DNA of 64,000 nt from Sphingobacterium spiritivorum (GTDB lineage Bacteria > Bacteroidota > Bacteroidia > Sphingobacteriales > Sphingobacteriaceae), in assembly GCF_016725325.1 (NCBI RefSeq), contig NZ_CP068083.1, positions 620,001-684,000 on the forward strand. The letters are read 5' to 3'. The position numbers and the translations under genes are program-made. Below, one piece after another: positions 10,274 through 18,645 of this stretch. Each line of letters begins with the position of its first letter. Positions within the stretch are counted from its first letter, which is position 1. The notes beneath the pieces were generated by a model that saw nothing but the letters and a program-made list of their open reading frames with translations, had not been told where the DNA came from and did not search any database.

Positions 10274-10720
10274 GTACATCAGTTCACGTCCTTGCTAACC
10301 GTACAGCATAACCACCTTTTTACTGACTAAGAAGAATAAGGTAAATAGAAGATGATGCGTCAATTGCTGTCCCACCAATTCTTTTAAAACAAAGTAAATC
10401 AGTCAATTAAAAAGTACATCAGTTCACATCCTTGCCAACTGTATAGCATACCCACCTTTTACTGACTAAGAAGAATAAGGTAAATAGAAGATGATGCGTC
10501 AATTGCTGTCCCCACCAATTCTTTTAAAACAAAGTAAATCAGTCAATTAAAAAGTGCGTCAGTTGGTGTCACCGCCAACTGTATAGCATAACCACCTTTT
10601 ACCGACTAAGAAGAATAAGGTAAATAGAAGATGATGCGTCAATTGGTGTCCCCACTAATTCTTTTAAAACAAAGCAAATCAGCCAATTAAAAGATCCGTT
10701 AGTTGGCATCCCCGTTAACT
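10274..10720 (+). repeat. tandem 140-bp repeat array of alternating hairpins
   Basis: Three full units (10274-10413, 10414-10553, 10554-10692) plus a partial fourth to about 10720. Period is 140, 140 and 139 bp. Each unit carries two related palindromes: one like CAGTTGG-TGTCACCG-CCAACTG (10560-10581) and one like AATTG-CTGTCCCCAC-CAATT (10501-10520). The invariant spacer ACTAAGAAGAATAAGG lies between them. The two palindromes share the core TTGGTGTC..CC..CCAA, so a unit may itself be an old duplication. There is no ORF of note. Strand is arbitrary. Confidence 0.9.
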
Positions 10721-10810
10721 TCATATTCTTTGCAATGAAATATAAATAACTGATTATAAGTTATTTACAATAATTACATGAAAATAAACACATTAATTAA
10801 AATAAAAGTC

Positions 10811-10841
10811 TTGACAACGTCATATTAATATCCCATATTTG
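10811..10841 (+). promoter_or_regulatory. promoter of the small repetitive lipoprotein gene
   Basis: TTG (10811-10813) as -33 and CATATTTG (10834-10841, one mismatch to TAnnTTTG) as -7, separated by 20 bp. The start would be near 10848, giving a very AT-rich leader of about 190 nt. In that leader the only structure noted is a direct repeat GGTTAC around 10970-10985. Confidence 0.5.
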
Positions 10842-11039
10842 CGCCATATTTAAACGATTATTTGTTTTTCAAGTCGCTTTAAAAATAAAAAATAATATTT
10901 TTTAAAACTTTAAAACACAGAAAAACAGCAGTTTAAATAAAAAAATTAAAAAAAATAAAATATTCGGGGTTACCTTTTTAGGTTACGGGTATTAAAGATA
11001 AATAAACAAATTTGTTTCAATTAAAATAGAAAATTAAAA

Positions 11040-11258
11040 ATGAAAAACTTATTCAAATTCGGATTTTTAGGTTTAGCTTTAACTTTAGCTTTCGCTTCAT
11101 GTGGTAACTCATCTACTAAAACTGCTGAAACTGCAGATTCATTAGGTGATTCAATCCAAGCTACTACTGACTCTATCGCTGATTCATTGAACAACGTAGC
11201 TGATTCAGTAAAAGCTAAAGGTGATTCTATCGCTGATTCAGTAAAAGCTGCTCACTAA
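11040..11258 (+). CDS. small repetitive lipoprotein
   Basis: 72 aa. A lipoprotein signal peptide ends at the lipobox FASC (lipid-modified C21). The mature part of 51 residues is low-complexity and helical. The triplet DS(I/L/V) recurs seven times with spacings of 4, 7 and 11 residues (for example GDSIADSVKA twice), so one face of a helix would be hydrophobic. The size and layout recall Braun-type Lpp lipoproteins, but there is no homology I can name and no C-terminal Lys. Codon choice is highly biased (GCT, TCA, GAT, AAA), suggesting strong expression. It is flanked by its own promoter and a strong terminator. Confidence 0.8.
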   Translation: MKNLFKFGFLGLALTLAFASCGNSSTKTAETADSLGDSIQATTDSIADSLNNVADSVKAKGDSIADSVKAAH

Positions 11259-11287
11259 TCTCCGATTGAGAGCATAAAAAACTCATT

Positions 11288-11327
11288 AAAGACCGGTACA
11301 AATTTGTACCGGTCTTTTTGTTTTTAC
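11288..11327 (+). terminator. terminator of the small lipoprotein gene
   Basis: AAAGACCGGTACAAA pairs with TTTGTACCGGTCTTT, followed by TTGTTTTT. Perfect 15-bp stem. Confidence 0.95.
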
Positions 11328-11336
11328 CACTCTAAA

Positions 11337-11367
11337 TTGGGAATACGTGCTCGTTTTGCTATTTTTG
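11337..11367 (+). promoter_or_regulatory. purB promoter
   Basis: TTG (11337-11339), 20-bp spacer, then TATTTTTG (11360-11367), an exact TAnnTTTG. Transcription would start about 13 nt before the purB ATG, an almost leaderless message. Confidence 0.7.
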
Positions 11368-11386
11368 TCAAAATAAATTGACAAAC

Positions 11387-12736
11387 ATGGCTTTATCTTC
11401 TTTAACAGCGGTGTCTCCTGTAGACGGCCGTTACTATAATGCTACCAACGAACTATCTGCATATTTTTCTGAATTTGCACTGATCAAATACCGTGTACTG
11501 GTAGAAATCGAATACTTTATTGCATTGACGGGTTCCGGCATTCCACAATTACAACATTTTGACGGATCATTAAATGAAAAATTAAGAGCGTTATACCTCA
11601 ACTTCACGCCGGAAGATGCGCAGTGGATCAAGGATAAAGAAAAGATCACTAACCATGACGTCAAAGCTGTAGAATACTTTATTAAAGACAAATTTGAGCA
11701 GTTCGGTCTGCACGATTCTCTTGAGTTTATTCACTTTGGGCTGACTTCTCAGGACATTAATAATACCGCCATTCCATATTCTTGGAAAGAAGCAATCGAG
11801 AAAAGCTATACTCCTGCTATTCAGGAATTGGTAAATGAACTGACAGCTCTATCGAAAGAATGGACAGCTATTCCGATGCTGGCACGTACGCACGGACAAC
11901 CGGCCTCTCCAACCAAATTGGGAAAAGAGATCAAAGTATTCGTAGAGCGTATAGAAAAACAACTTCAGTTATTAAATGCGGTGCCATATTCAGCTAAATT
12001 CGGAGGTGCTACCGGTAATTTCAACGCACACCAGATTGCTTATCCTAACCAAAACTGGGTGGACTTCGGAAATAATTTTGTAAACAATATCTTAGGATTA
12101 GACCGTTCACAAACCACTACACAAATTGAGCATTATGACAATTTTGCGGCAAGCTGTGATGCCTTGAAACGCATCAATAATATTATCATCGATCTGTGCA
12201 GAGATATCTGGACATATATTTCGATGGAATATTTCAAACAAAAGATTACTGCAGGACAAATTGGTTCATCGGCTATGCCTCATAAAGTAAATCCTATTGA
12301 CTTTGAAAATGCAGAAGGTAATCTGGGTATGGCTAATGCCATTTTTGAACATCTGGCGGCGAAACTTCCTGTTTCACGTCTGCAACGCGACCTGACAGAT
12401 TCTACGGTATTACGTAATATCGGAGTTCCGTTTGCACATACACTTATCGCAATCAAATCTACATTGAGAGGTTTACGTAAACTTATCTTAAATGAGAAAG
12501 CATTACAGGATGACCTTAACAACAACTGGGCTGTAGTCGCCGAAGCGATACAGACTGTACTGCGCCGTGAAGGATATCCGCAGCCATACGAAGCACTGAA
12601 GGATCTGACCCGTACAAATACACATGTCACACAAGACACTATTGCTGTATTTGTGGAGAACCTGAATGTCAGTGAAGCTGTAAAAGCAGAGTTAAAAGCA
12701 ATTTCGCCATCTAACTATACCGGAGTAGAACTGTAA
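11387..12736 (+). CDS. purB: adenylosuccinate lyase
   Basis: Catalyses two fumarate-releasing steps: SAICAR to AICAR in purine synthesis and adenylosuccinate to AMP (449 aa). It belongs to the fumarase/aspartase superfamily; the flexible signature loop GQIGSSAMPHKVNPID is intact with its catalytic serine. Other family blocks are ARTHGQPASPTKLGKE and SLEFIHFGLTSQDINNTA. It is of the longer E. coli-type PurB, starting with LTAVSPVDGRYY. ATG 11387 is preferred to an in-frame TTG three codons upstream. Confidence 0.98.
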   Translation: MALSSLTAVSPVDGRYYNATNELSAYFSEFALIKYRVLVEIEYFIALTGSGIPQLQHFDGSLNEKLRALYLNFTPEDAQWIKDKEKITNHDVKAVEYFIKDKFEQFGLHDSLEFIHFGLTSQDINNTAIPYSWKEAIEKSYTPAIQELVNELTALSKEWTAIPMLARTHGQPASPTKLGKEIKVFVERIEKQLQLLNAVPYSAKFGGATGNFNAHQIAYPNQNWVDFGNNFVNNILGLDRSQTTTQIEHYDNFAASCDALKRINNIIIDLCRDIWTYISMEYFKQKITAGQIGSSAMPHKVNPIDFENAEGNLGMANAIFEHLAAKLPVSRLQRDLTDSTVLRNIGVPFAHTLIAIKSTLRGLRKLILNEKALQDDLNNNWAVVAEAIQTVLRREGYPQPYEALKDLTRTNTHVTQDTIAVFVENLNVSEAVKAELKAISPSNYTGVEL

Positions 12737-12777
12737 CCTTTGACGCTTTGATGACGGGCAGGCATAAGTAAAACTCC

Positions 12778-12785
12778 TATATTTG
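12778..12785 (+). promoter_or_regulatory. -7 box upstream of the NifU-like gene
   Basis: TATATTTG, an exact TAnnTTTG match, 26 bp before the start codon. No properly spaced TTG is seen. Confidence 0.5.
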
Positions 12786-12810
12786 TCATCATATAACTAG
12801 AGAGAAAACT

Positions 12811-13365
12811 ATGGCAACCATAAACGTATATACAGAAAGTACTCCTAATCCAGCAACTATGAAGTTTTTGGTCAATAAATTATTGATCAACGGCAGTCTG
12901 GATTATCCCAATAAAGAGAAAGCGCAGGAATCTCCATTTGCATTTGAACTCTTCAAGTTCAACTTCGTAACCGGAGTATTTTTTGCAAGCAACTTCGTGA
13001 CTATCACCAAATCGGACGATGTGGAATGGAGTGATATTGAAGCTATTCTTAAAGATTTTGTAAAAGGAGCAGTAGAATCCGAACTTGCCGTAAAAGAAGT
13101 TCATCACGACGAGGACACTAATTTTGAAGGAACAGAAGTAGAAGTCAAGATCCAGCAGGTATTGCACGACTATGTACGTCCTGCAGTAGAACAGGATGGT
13201 GGAGCTATTCACTACAAATCGTTTGATAACGGAATTGTAACCGTAGAATTGCGCGGATCCTGCAGTGGCTGCCCGTCTTCTACTATCACACTAAAATCTG
13301 GTATTGAAGGCCTTCTGAAAAGAATGGTTCCGGAAGTAGAAGAAGTGGTTGCTGAAGCTATGTAA
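12811..13365 (+). CDS. NifU-like Fe-S cluster carrier (Nfu type)
   Basis: 184 aa. Residues 1-90 form the Nfu N-terminal scaffold-like domain (VYTESTPNPATMKFLVN at the start). Residues 110-184 form the NifU C-terminal domain with the cluster-binding pair C151 and C154 in RGSCSGCPSS. Such proteins receive a 4Fe-4S cluster from the assembly machinery and pass it to target enzymes in the cytoplasm. Domain order matches the eukaryotic NFU1 and many Bacteroidota Nfu proteins. A TAnnTTTG box precedes it and a terminator follows, so it is probably monocistronic. Confidence 0.93.
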   Translation: MATINVYTESTPNPATMKFLVNKLLINGSLDYPNKEKAQESPFAFELFKFNFVTGVFFASNFVTITKSDDVEWSDIEAILKDFVKGAVESELAVKEVHHDEDTNFEGTEVEVKIQQVLHDYVRPAVEQDGGAIHYKSFDNGIVTVELRGSCSGCPSSTITLKSGIEGLLKRMVPEVEEVVAEAM

Positions 13366-13388
13366 TAACACGTATATCGTAAATATAG

Positions 13389-13425
13389 AAAACGGGAGTA
13401 TAACACAATACTCCCGTTTTTTTGT
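13389..13425 (+). terminator. terminator of the NifU-like gene
   Basis: AAACGGGAGTAT / ATACTCCCGTTT stem with loop AACACA, followed by TTTTTG. Confidence 0.92.
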
Positions 13426-13467
13426 GCTATCTTTAGATAACCTCTGTGCAAATAACAGCTTAACATT

Positions 13468-14037
13468 ATGAAAAAGTACCTGATAATTCTATTATTTCTG
13501 TTTACCGGATCGATGCTGCAGGCCCAGGTGAGCCTTATCACGGTAAACAAAGACAATATAGACCGAAACAGAATTCCATATAGCGGAACGCGTATTATGA
13601 TGGCAGATGCTGTAGAAACAAACGGCCCGACCCGCATGTATATTTTTTCAAAAAATGAAAAAGGAACGGATACAGACTCTTTGTATGCAGAAGAATTTCT
13701 GAAAGAGAATAATAAATGGATCCTTCAAAGTAAGAAGGACTTTTGCTTCCCCAATGAAATCCTGATGACCTGGTCCAACCGGAAAGCATTCTTTGACAGC
13801 GATAAAGATCATTATCCTGAAAGCCTGTTTATCTTTTCCAAAAATGCAGCAAGCAATATAGATCAGCAACATGCTGTCATTCTGCTACTCTTCCATAAAA
13901 AACAGTTCTATACAATAGAAGCAAAAGCGACAGACAGTTATAAAAAGGATTATTTTTCAGCTAATTTTGAGCAGTTACCAGACTCCGTCAAAGATAAGGT
14001 ATTGGCTTACTGGCAAAGTCTGGATAAAGAGGACTGA
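13468..14037 (+). CDS. exported hypothetical protein
   Basis: 189 aa with a clear signal peptide (MKKYLIILLFLFTGSMLQAQ, cleavage near residue 20). The mature part is soluble, with no membrane segment, repeats or known motif. I do not recognise a family. It ends 9 bp before the convergent response-regulator stop codon, with no hairpin between. A conserved partner cannot be inferred from position alone. Confidence 0.7.
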   Translation: MKKYLIILLFLFTGSMLQAQVSLITVNKDNIDRNRIPYSGTRIMMADAVETNGPTRMYIFSKNEKGTDTDSLYAEEFLKENNKWILQSKKDFCFPNEILMTWSNRKAFFDSDKDHYPESLFIFSKNAASNIDQQHAVILLLFHKKQFYTIEAKATDSYKKDYFSANFEQLPDSVKDKVLAYWQSLDKED

Positions 14038-14046
14038 TTATACCGT

Positions 14047-14724
14047 TTATAACCTCACATCGAAGCCAATTCCCCGCACGGAGTTAATCTGTAATTCGGG
14101 ATCATGGCTCAGATATTTACGCAGGCGGCTGATAAATACATCCATACTTCTCCCTGTAAAAAAATCCGTAGTCCCCCACACCTGTTCCAGTATCTGATCC
14201 CGCGTCACTAATTGTTTGTTTTGGCTCCATAGATACAGGAGCAGATTCACTTCGCGTTCGGTCAGCCGGAAAGTTTCCTTCGGATGAATCAACAGAAAAT
14301 TAGACCGGTCAAATATGTAGGTTCCGATTTTTATTTCCGCAACAGGCAATATCGGCTGGCTGCGGCGGACAATATTCTGAATACGCAGCACAAGCTCCTC
14401 CGGATCGCAGGGCTTGGTAATATAATCATCGGCTCCGATTTTAAGTCCTGTAAGTTTATCTATCTTCTGATCCTTGGCGGTCAGAAAGATAAACGGAAAT
14501 CCCGGATACCGGCTAAGAATCTTTTGTGCGAGTGTAAAGCCGCTCATATAAGGCATCATGACATCCAGAATAGCCAGGTGAAAGGTAAAATCCTGATCCA
14601 GCAAAGCCTCTGCTTCCTGTGGATGAGCAATGAGCCTTACTTCCAGACCGGAAAGTTCCAGATACTGCTTCAGCATAAAGCCAAAGTCTTCATCGTCCTC
14701 GACTAATAAAATATTATACTTCAT
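14047..14724 (-). CDS. OmpR/PhoB-family response regulator
   Basis: 225 aa. The receiver domain (about 1-120) has the acidic pocket ED-D at 9-11, phospho-acceptor D54 in LAILDVMMP and the T82-x-K84 switch segment LTAKD. The C-terminal winged helix (about 130-225) has RLTEREVNLLLYLW and the recognition region GRSMDVFISRLRKYL. The start at MKYNILLVEDD fits the family; an upstream in-frame ATG would add 14 unlike residues. It overlaps the 3' end of the kinase gene by 11 bp, so they are translated together. It probably binds the four TTAAM boxes at 16074-16111. Confidence 0.94.
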   Translation of the reverse strand: MKYNILLVEDDEDFGFMLKQYLELSGLEVRLIAHPQEAEALLDQDFTFHLAILDVMMPYMSGFTLAQKILSRYPGFPFIFLTAKDQKIDKLTGLKIGADDYITKPCDPEELVLRIQNIVRRSQPILPVAEIKIGTYIFDRSNFLLIHPKETFRLTEREVNLLLYLWSQNKQLVTRDQILEQVWGTTDFFTGRSMDVFISRLRKYLSHDPELQINSVRGIGFDVRL

Positions 14725-16045
14725 AAGGTAATGATATACGGAATGCCGCACCTTTGCTAAGTTCACTGAAGACGGTCACCTCTCCTTTATACTTACTGAC
14801 AATCTGCTTTACAATATACAGCCCCAGCCCCAGCCCTTTGGTATCATGTATATTATCTTTCTGGATACGGTAAAATTTCTCAAAAATATAAGGCTGCTCC
14901 ACTTTGTCAATCCCCACTCCATCATCTTTTACAATAATCCGGACCAGTCCTTCGTTCAGCTCAAAAGATAAAGACACAGACTTCGCTCCATATTTTATAC
15001 TGTTACTCAAAAGATTAGTGAGAATAGTTTCGATATCATATTTATCCAACTTAAGATCATGATCAAAAAGTTGTTCTACCTCTAATGTAATCATCGGATG
15101 TGCCAACTGAAAATCACTCAGAAAAGCCTTCGCATCAGCACTTGTCCAATACGTCAATTCATCCCCCCTCTCCTGCTGCATAATCGGCTGCAACATATTT
15201 TCAAGACGATCAACCTGACGTCCGATAACCTTTACAACTTCCGGGTCGGTATTGTGCTCCAGTGTTTTTGATGCAATCTTGAGGGTGGCAATAGGCGTTT
15301 TGAGTTCATGGGAAATATTGTCCATCATATCATGGAGAACGTCTATCTGCTTTCGCTGACGCAACAGATTTTTGTAGGTCAGATAGAATAAAATCAATAC
15401 TGCCATCAGAATCAATACTGATGTGATAATCAAAAACAACAAGTCTTTAAAAACAATCCATTGCAGATTATTGATCTCAAAATACGTCTTACGTACCACA
15501 TGATAGCTGTATTTTCTTTGAGATGATATCTTTGTTTTTTTATCGTCAGTAGTTGTCGTAGAGTTATAACTGGTTTCCCATTTACCAGATGTCAGCAGAT
15601 ATTTTTTTGAAACCGGTGTACTGGTTCTGTAGAGCAGAAGAGGATGCTGAATAAGGGGCTGATTGGTACTGCGTGAAATCACAGTCACGAATTCTTTCAT
15701 CACCCCGACCTTATATCCCTTCTCTGCAAAAGTACTATCCACATACCGGGTCAGTTTCCCTTCTACAGATTTAGCCTTACGGGCATATAAACCTCGTAAA
15801 TCATTTTCTGTCCACTGTTTTTTCTCAACTTTCCAGAAAGACTCCTGCGCTTCATCATCCTTCATCAGATTAGCGTCAAAGATATCTACATCATCCTCCA
15901 GTGAAGACAGACTCTGCTTCACCCCTTCGATAATCTCTCTGCGTTTGAGCTGATACGAATTAGAGATAAAATAAACCTGTATCCCGATCAGCACAATAAA
16001 GAGTATTGAAAATGTAAGAATTAACCTTGAAAGCTTTCCATTCAT
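14714..16045 (-). CDS. sensor histidine kinase
   Basis: 443 aa inner-membrane kinase. Transmembrane segments at about 7-28 and 200-224 bracket a periplasmic sensor region of some 170 residues that I do not recognise. The cytoplasmic part has the H-box DNISHELKTPIATLK with phospho-acceptor H246, the N-box around TNLLSNSIKYG and the G-boxes DDGVGID and GLGLGLYIV. There is no HAMP. The overall form resembles RprX-like kinases of Bacteroidota. It is the first gene of the kinase-regulator operon, divergent from the outer-membrane receptor. Confidence 0.93.
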   Translation of the reverse strand: MNGKLSRLILTFSILFIVLIGIQVYFISNSYQLKRREIIEGVKQSLSSLEDDVDIFDANLMKDDEAQESFWKVEKKQWTENDLRGLYARKAKSVEGKLTRYVDSTFAEKGYKVGVMKEFVTVISRSTNQPLIQHPLLLYRTSTPVSKKYLLTSGKWETSYNSTTTTDDKKTKISSQRKYSYHVVRKTYFEINNLQWIVFKDLLFLIITSVLILMAVLILFYLTYKNLLRQRKQIDVLHDMMDNISHELKTPIATLKIASKTLEHNTDPEVVKVIGRQVDRLENMLQPIMQQERGDELTYWTSADAKAFLSDFQLAHPMITLEVEQLFDHDLKLDKYDIETILTNLLSNSIKYGAKSVSLSFELNEGLVRIIVKDDGVGIDKVEQPYIFEKFYRIQKDNIHDTKGLGLGLYIVKQIVSKYKGEVTVFSELSKGAAFRISLPYEV

Positions 16046-16073
16046 AAAACAAATATAATCAGTAGATCCGATC

Positions 16074-16111
16074 TTAAACAGACCTTAACCCATCATTAAC
16101 GCTTCATTAAC
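16074..16111 (+). promoter_or_regulatory. four direct repeats at 11-bp spacing, likely response-regulator operator
   Basis: TTAAA (16074), TTAAC (16085), TTAAC (16096) and TTAAC (16107) recur at exactly 11 bp. The last two extend to CATTAAC. OmpR-family regulators bind direct repeats one helical turn apart, for example S. aureus SaeR at GTTAA-N6-GTTAA. The array lies between the kinase operon and the divergent receptor gene. Its last box sits at the expected -33 position of the receptor promoter. Confidence 0.65.
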
Positions 16112-16133
16112 CGAGTCTGTAAAACTGAATAGA

Positions 16134-16141
16134 CACTTTTG
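16134..16141 (+). promoter_or_regulatory. receptor-gene promoter, -7 box
   Basis: CACTTTTG, one mismatch from TAnnTTTG. No TTG lies at -33; the fourth TTAAC box is there instead, as in an activator-dependent promoter. Start would be about 18 nt before the ATG at 16166. Confidence 0.45.
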
Positions 16142-16165
16142 CCCTATCAGATACGATCTTCAAAT

Positions 16166-18538
16166 ATGAAACACATTCTAATACTCTTTCTTTTTCCGTC
16201 TCTTTTATGGGCGCAGCAAAAACAGATGCAAGGTAAAGTAATCAACGATAAAAATGAAACACTGGCAAATGTTACGGTAGTGCTCATGGACAGCTTATAC
16301 AAGACAATCTATGAAACACAGACAGATGCATCCGGAAAATTTACGCTCTCCCTTGACCACAAAACCAATTACTATATCAGTGCTAAGGATCTTAATTATC
16401 AGACCTACGAAGAATTTGTTCAGCCCGACACCATACAAAATCAGTTCCTGATCCGTCTGGCAGCAAAGACAAACCAATTGGAAGAGGTAACTGTAGAAGG
16501 CAAACGTCCTCGTGTAACCCGAAAAGTAGATCGTCTTGAATTTAATGTACAAAACAGTAATATCTCTGCACTGAGCAGCTGGGAAATACTGAAACGTACG
16601 CCACTGGTCAAAGTCCTCGGTTCGGACATCAGTATCAAAGGAAGTCGCAATATACTGGTTATGATCAATGATAAACCGGTCACTCTTACCGGAGAGGAAT
16701 TGAAAAACCTGTTAGAGAACAGTTCGGGAACTGATGTACAGGCGGTGGAAGTCATTACGAATCCTCCTGCCAAATATGAAGCCTCCGGAACGGCTATTAT
16801 TAATATCAAAATGAAACAGAATCAACTGTATGGCTACAGAGGTGTACTATTAGCGAAGGTGGAACAAAGTAACTACGGCAAACAAATTTTCGGACTTACC
16901 AACTATTTCAAAACGGAAAAGTTCAATTTCAAAGGAATCTACAATTTCGGAAGAGGAACTTATGCTCGCTACGGCACCGATTATGTGCAATATGCAAGTG
17001 ATAATACGACTTGGATCAGCAAAATGGACCGTATCGATGAAAATAAAAATCAACAAACCTACGTGTTTACAGCAGATTATAATCCGGATAGTACATTAAC
17101 ACTATCTTTTGGCTGGAATGGATTTTACAGTCCCAATTCAGAAGGAATATACCGTGTACCTACACTTATCTATAATCAGCAGCAGCAGGTAGAATCCAAC
17201 TATCTGACAACCAATGATCATTACAGAAGCACAAAAAACAACAACCTGTTTCTGCAACTGGTCAAAAAATTCTCTACCGCTAATACCTTAGACTGGGCCA
17301 CTTATTACACCACGAATAACAGGGTTAATTATCAGGACATCCTTACAGAGCTTAATTTTAAAGATCAGGCTCCGTCCACTTCACATTTTACCAGTGACAA
17401 CGACAATAAGACCAGGCTTTTTTCCACACAAGTAGATTTCAGCCACAAAGGAAAGCAACTGGAACTGGAATTTGGAGGAAAATACAGCTACGTAAGCACA
17501 TTCAGTAAACTGATATTTGCAGACAATGAAAATGGGGAATTAGCTTTCAGACCGGAAAAAAGCAGTGATTTTGATTATCAGGAACATAATGTCGCCGGAT
17601 ATGGATCAGCATCCTATCAATGGAAAAAGTGGAGTCTCAAAGCCGGCCTGCGTGCTGAATACACAAACTTAACCGGAACCGTATCGCAACCATCCGATAT
17701 CAACAAAACCGATTACCTGACACTGTTTCCTACTTTCTATGCACAATACGAGACGAATGATAAGTCACAGATCGGTTTTTCCTATGGTAAACGTATCAGC
17801 AGACCTTCTTACTCCTGGCTCAATCCGACCAAATCCTATTACAATCTCTTCTCCTATTTTCAGGGAGATGCACGTCTTCGCGCAACCATTGTACATAACC
17901 TGAACCTGACTTATACCCGAAATAACTGGAATATTGATTTGTTCTACCGTTATGAGAAATGGCCTTCTATGGAAATTTCCTATCAGGATGATGCCACTCA
18001 CAACCTGATCTATCACTACACCAATATCGAAAAGGGACAAGGCGCAGGAATAGATATAAGCAAGAATCTGGATATCAAACCCTGGTGGTCTATAAATGGA
18101 ATGCTTTCGGCAATGTACAATGAAAATTATTTTGAAGGTGTAGATAAACTGATTCATAAAAATGATGTGTACCAGCTTAATACAACACTCAGTACCAGCT
18201 TTATCCTTAATAAAAAAACAGACTGGAATGTAGAAGTTGGCAATTCTTATTACTCCCCCTCTATACAGGGACCGTTCAGAATTTCCGGATTTTCATCCAC
18301 CTACTTTGTTATGAATCGTAAGTTTATGCATAAAAAATTAGAACTGAGTCTCTATTTTCTGGACATTTTCAAATCGGAAAAAGTGAAAGTTGCAACCAAC
18401 TATGCGAATCAGAACAATTATTTCCTGGATTATCAGGACACCCGGAAAATAAGTGCAACATTGCGCTTTAACTTTGGAAATCAGACGATCAGAAACAATA
18501 AAACTATAAGGAAAACAGATGAACAGAATCGTCTGTAA
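16166..18538 (+). CDS. outer-membrane beta-barrel receptor (TonB-dependent receptor-like)
   Basis: 790 aa. A signal peptide (ending near LLWAQ) is followed by a CarboxypepD_reg-like domain at about 18-100 (MQGKVINDKNETLANVTVVL). Then comes a plug-like domain (about 110-220: ILVMINDKPVTLTGEELKN, NPPAKYEASGTAIINI). The rest is a long beta-strand-rich barrel with aromatic strand ends, closing with ISATLRFNFGN. This is the OMP_b-brl_3 form seen beside two-component systems in Bacteroidota. It may take up or sense a ligand at the outer membrane. The ATG at 16166 is chosen over an in-frame TTG at 16139. It is divergent from the kinase operon and probably controlled by it. Confidence 0.85.
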   Translation: MKHILILFLFPSLLWAQQKQMQGKVINDKNETLANVTVVLMDSLYKTIYETQTDASGKFTLSLDHKTNYYISAKDLNYQTYEEFVQPDTIQNQFLIRLAAKTNQLEEVTVEGKRPRVTRKVDRLEFNVQNSNISALSSWEILKRTPLVKVLGSDISIKGSRNILVMINDKPVTLTGEELKNLLENSSGTDVQAVEVITNPPAKYEASGTAIINIKMKQNQLYGYRGVLLAKVEQSNYGKQIFGLTNYFKTEKFNFKGIYNFGRGTYARYGTDYVQYASDNTTWISKMDRIDENKNQQTYVFTADYNPDSTLTLSFGWNGFYSPNSEGIYRVPTLIYNQQQQVESNYLTTNDHYRSTKNNNLFLQLVKKFSTANTLDWATYYTTNNRVNYQDILTELNFKDQAPSTSHFTSDNDNKTRLFSTQVDFSHKGKQLELEFGGKYSYVSTFSKLIFADNENGELAFRPEKSSDFDYQEHNVAGYGSASYQWKKWSLKAGLRAEYTNLTGTVSQPSDINKTDYLTLFPTFYAQYETNDKSQIGFSYGKRISRPSYSWLNPTKSYYNLFSYFQGDARLRATIVHNLNLTYTRNNWNIDLFYRYEKWPSMEISYQDDATHNLIYHYTNIEKGQGAGIDISKNLDIKPWWSINGMLSAMYNENYFEGVDKLIHKNDVYQLNTTLSTSFILNKKTDWNVEVGNSYYSPSIQGPFRISGFSSTYFVMNRKFMHKKLELSLYFLDIFKSEKVKVATNYANQNNYFLDYQDTRKISATLRFNFGNQTIRNNKTIRKTDEQNRL

Positions 18539-18610
18539 ACATCTTATCAGTCAATAATTTAATTCAGACATTAAAATAACTTTTTATCGGGCTACTCTAT
18601 GAAAAATAAC

Positions 18611-18618
18611 TAACTTTG
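18611..18618 (+). promoter_or_regulatory. transketolase operon promoter, -7 box
   Basis: TAACTTTG, an exact TAnnTTTG, 27 bp before the start codon. No clear -33 TTG. Confidence 0.55.
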
Positions 18619-18645
18619 CGGGAGTTGTGAAAACCAAATATTAAA

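Noticed and set aside
10274..10720. Possible CRISPR array
   Set aside because: Units are 140 bp with no unique spacers of regular length and no cas genes nearby; whole units are repeated.
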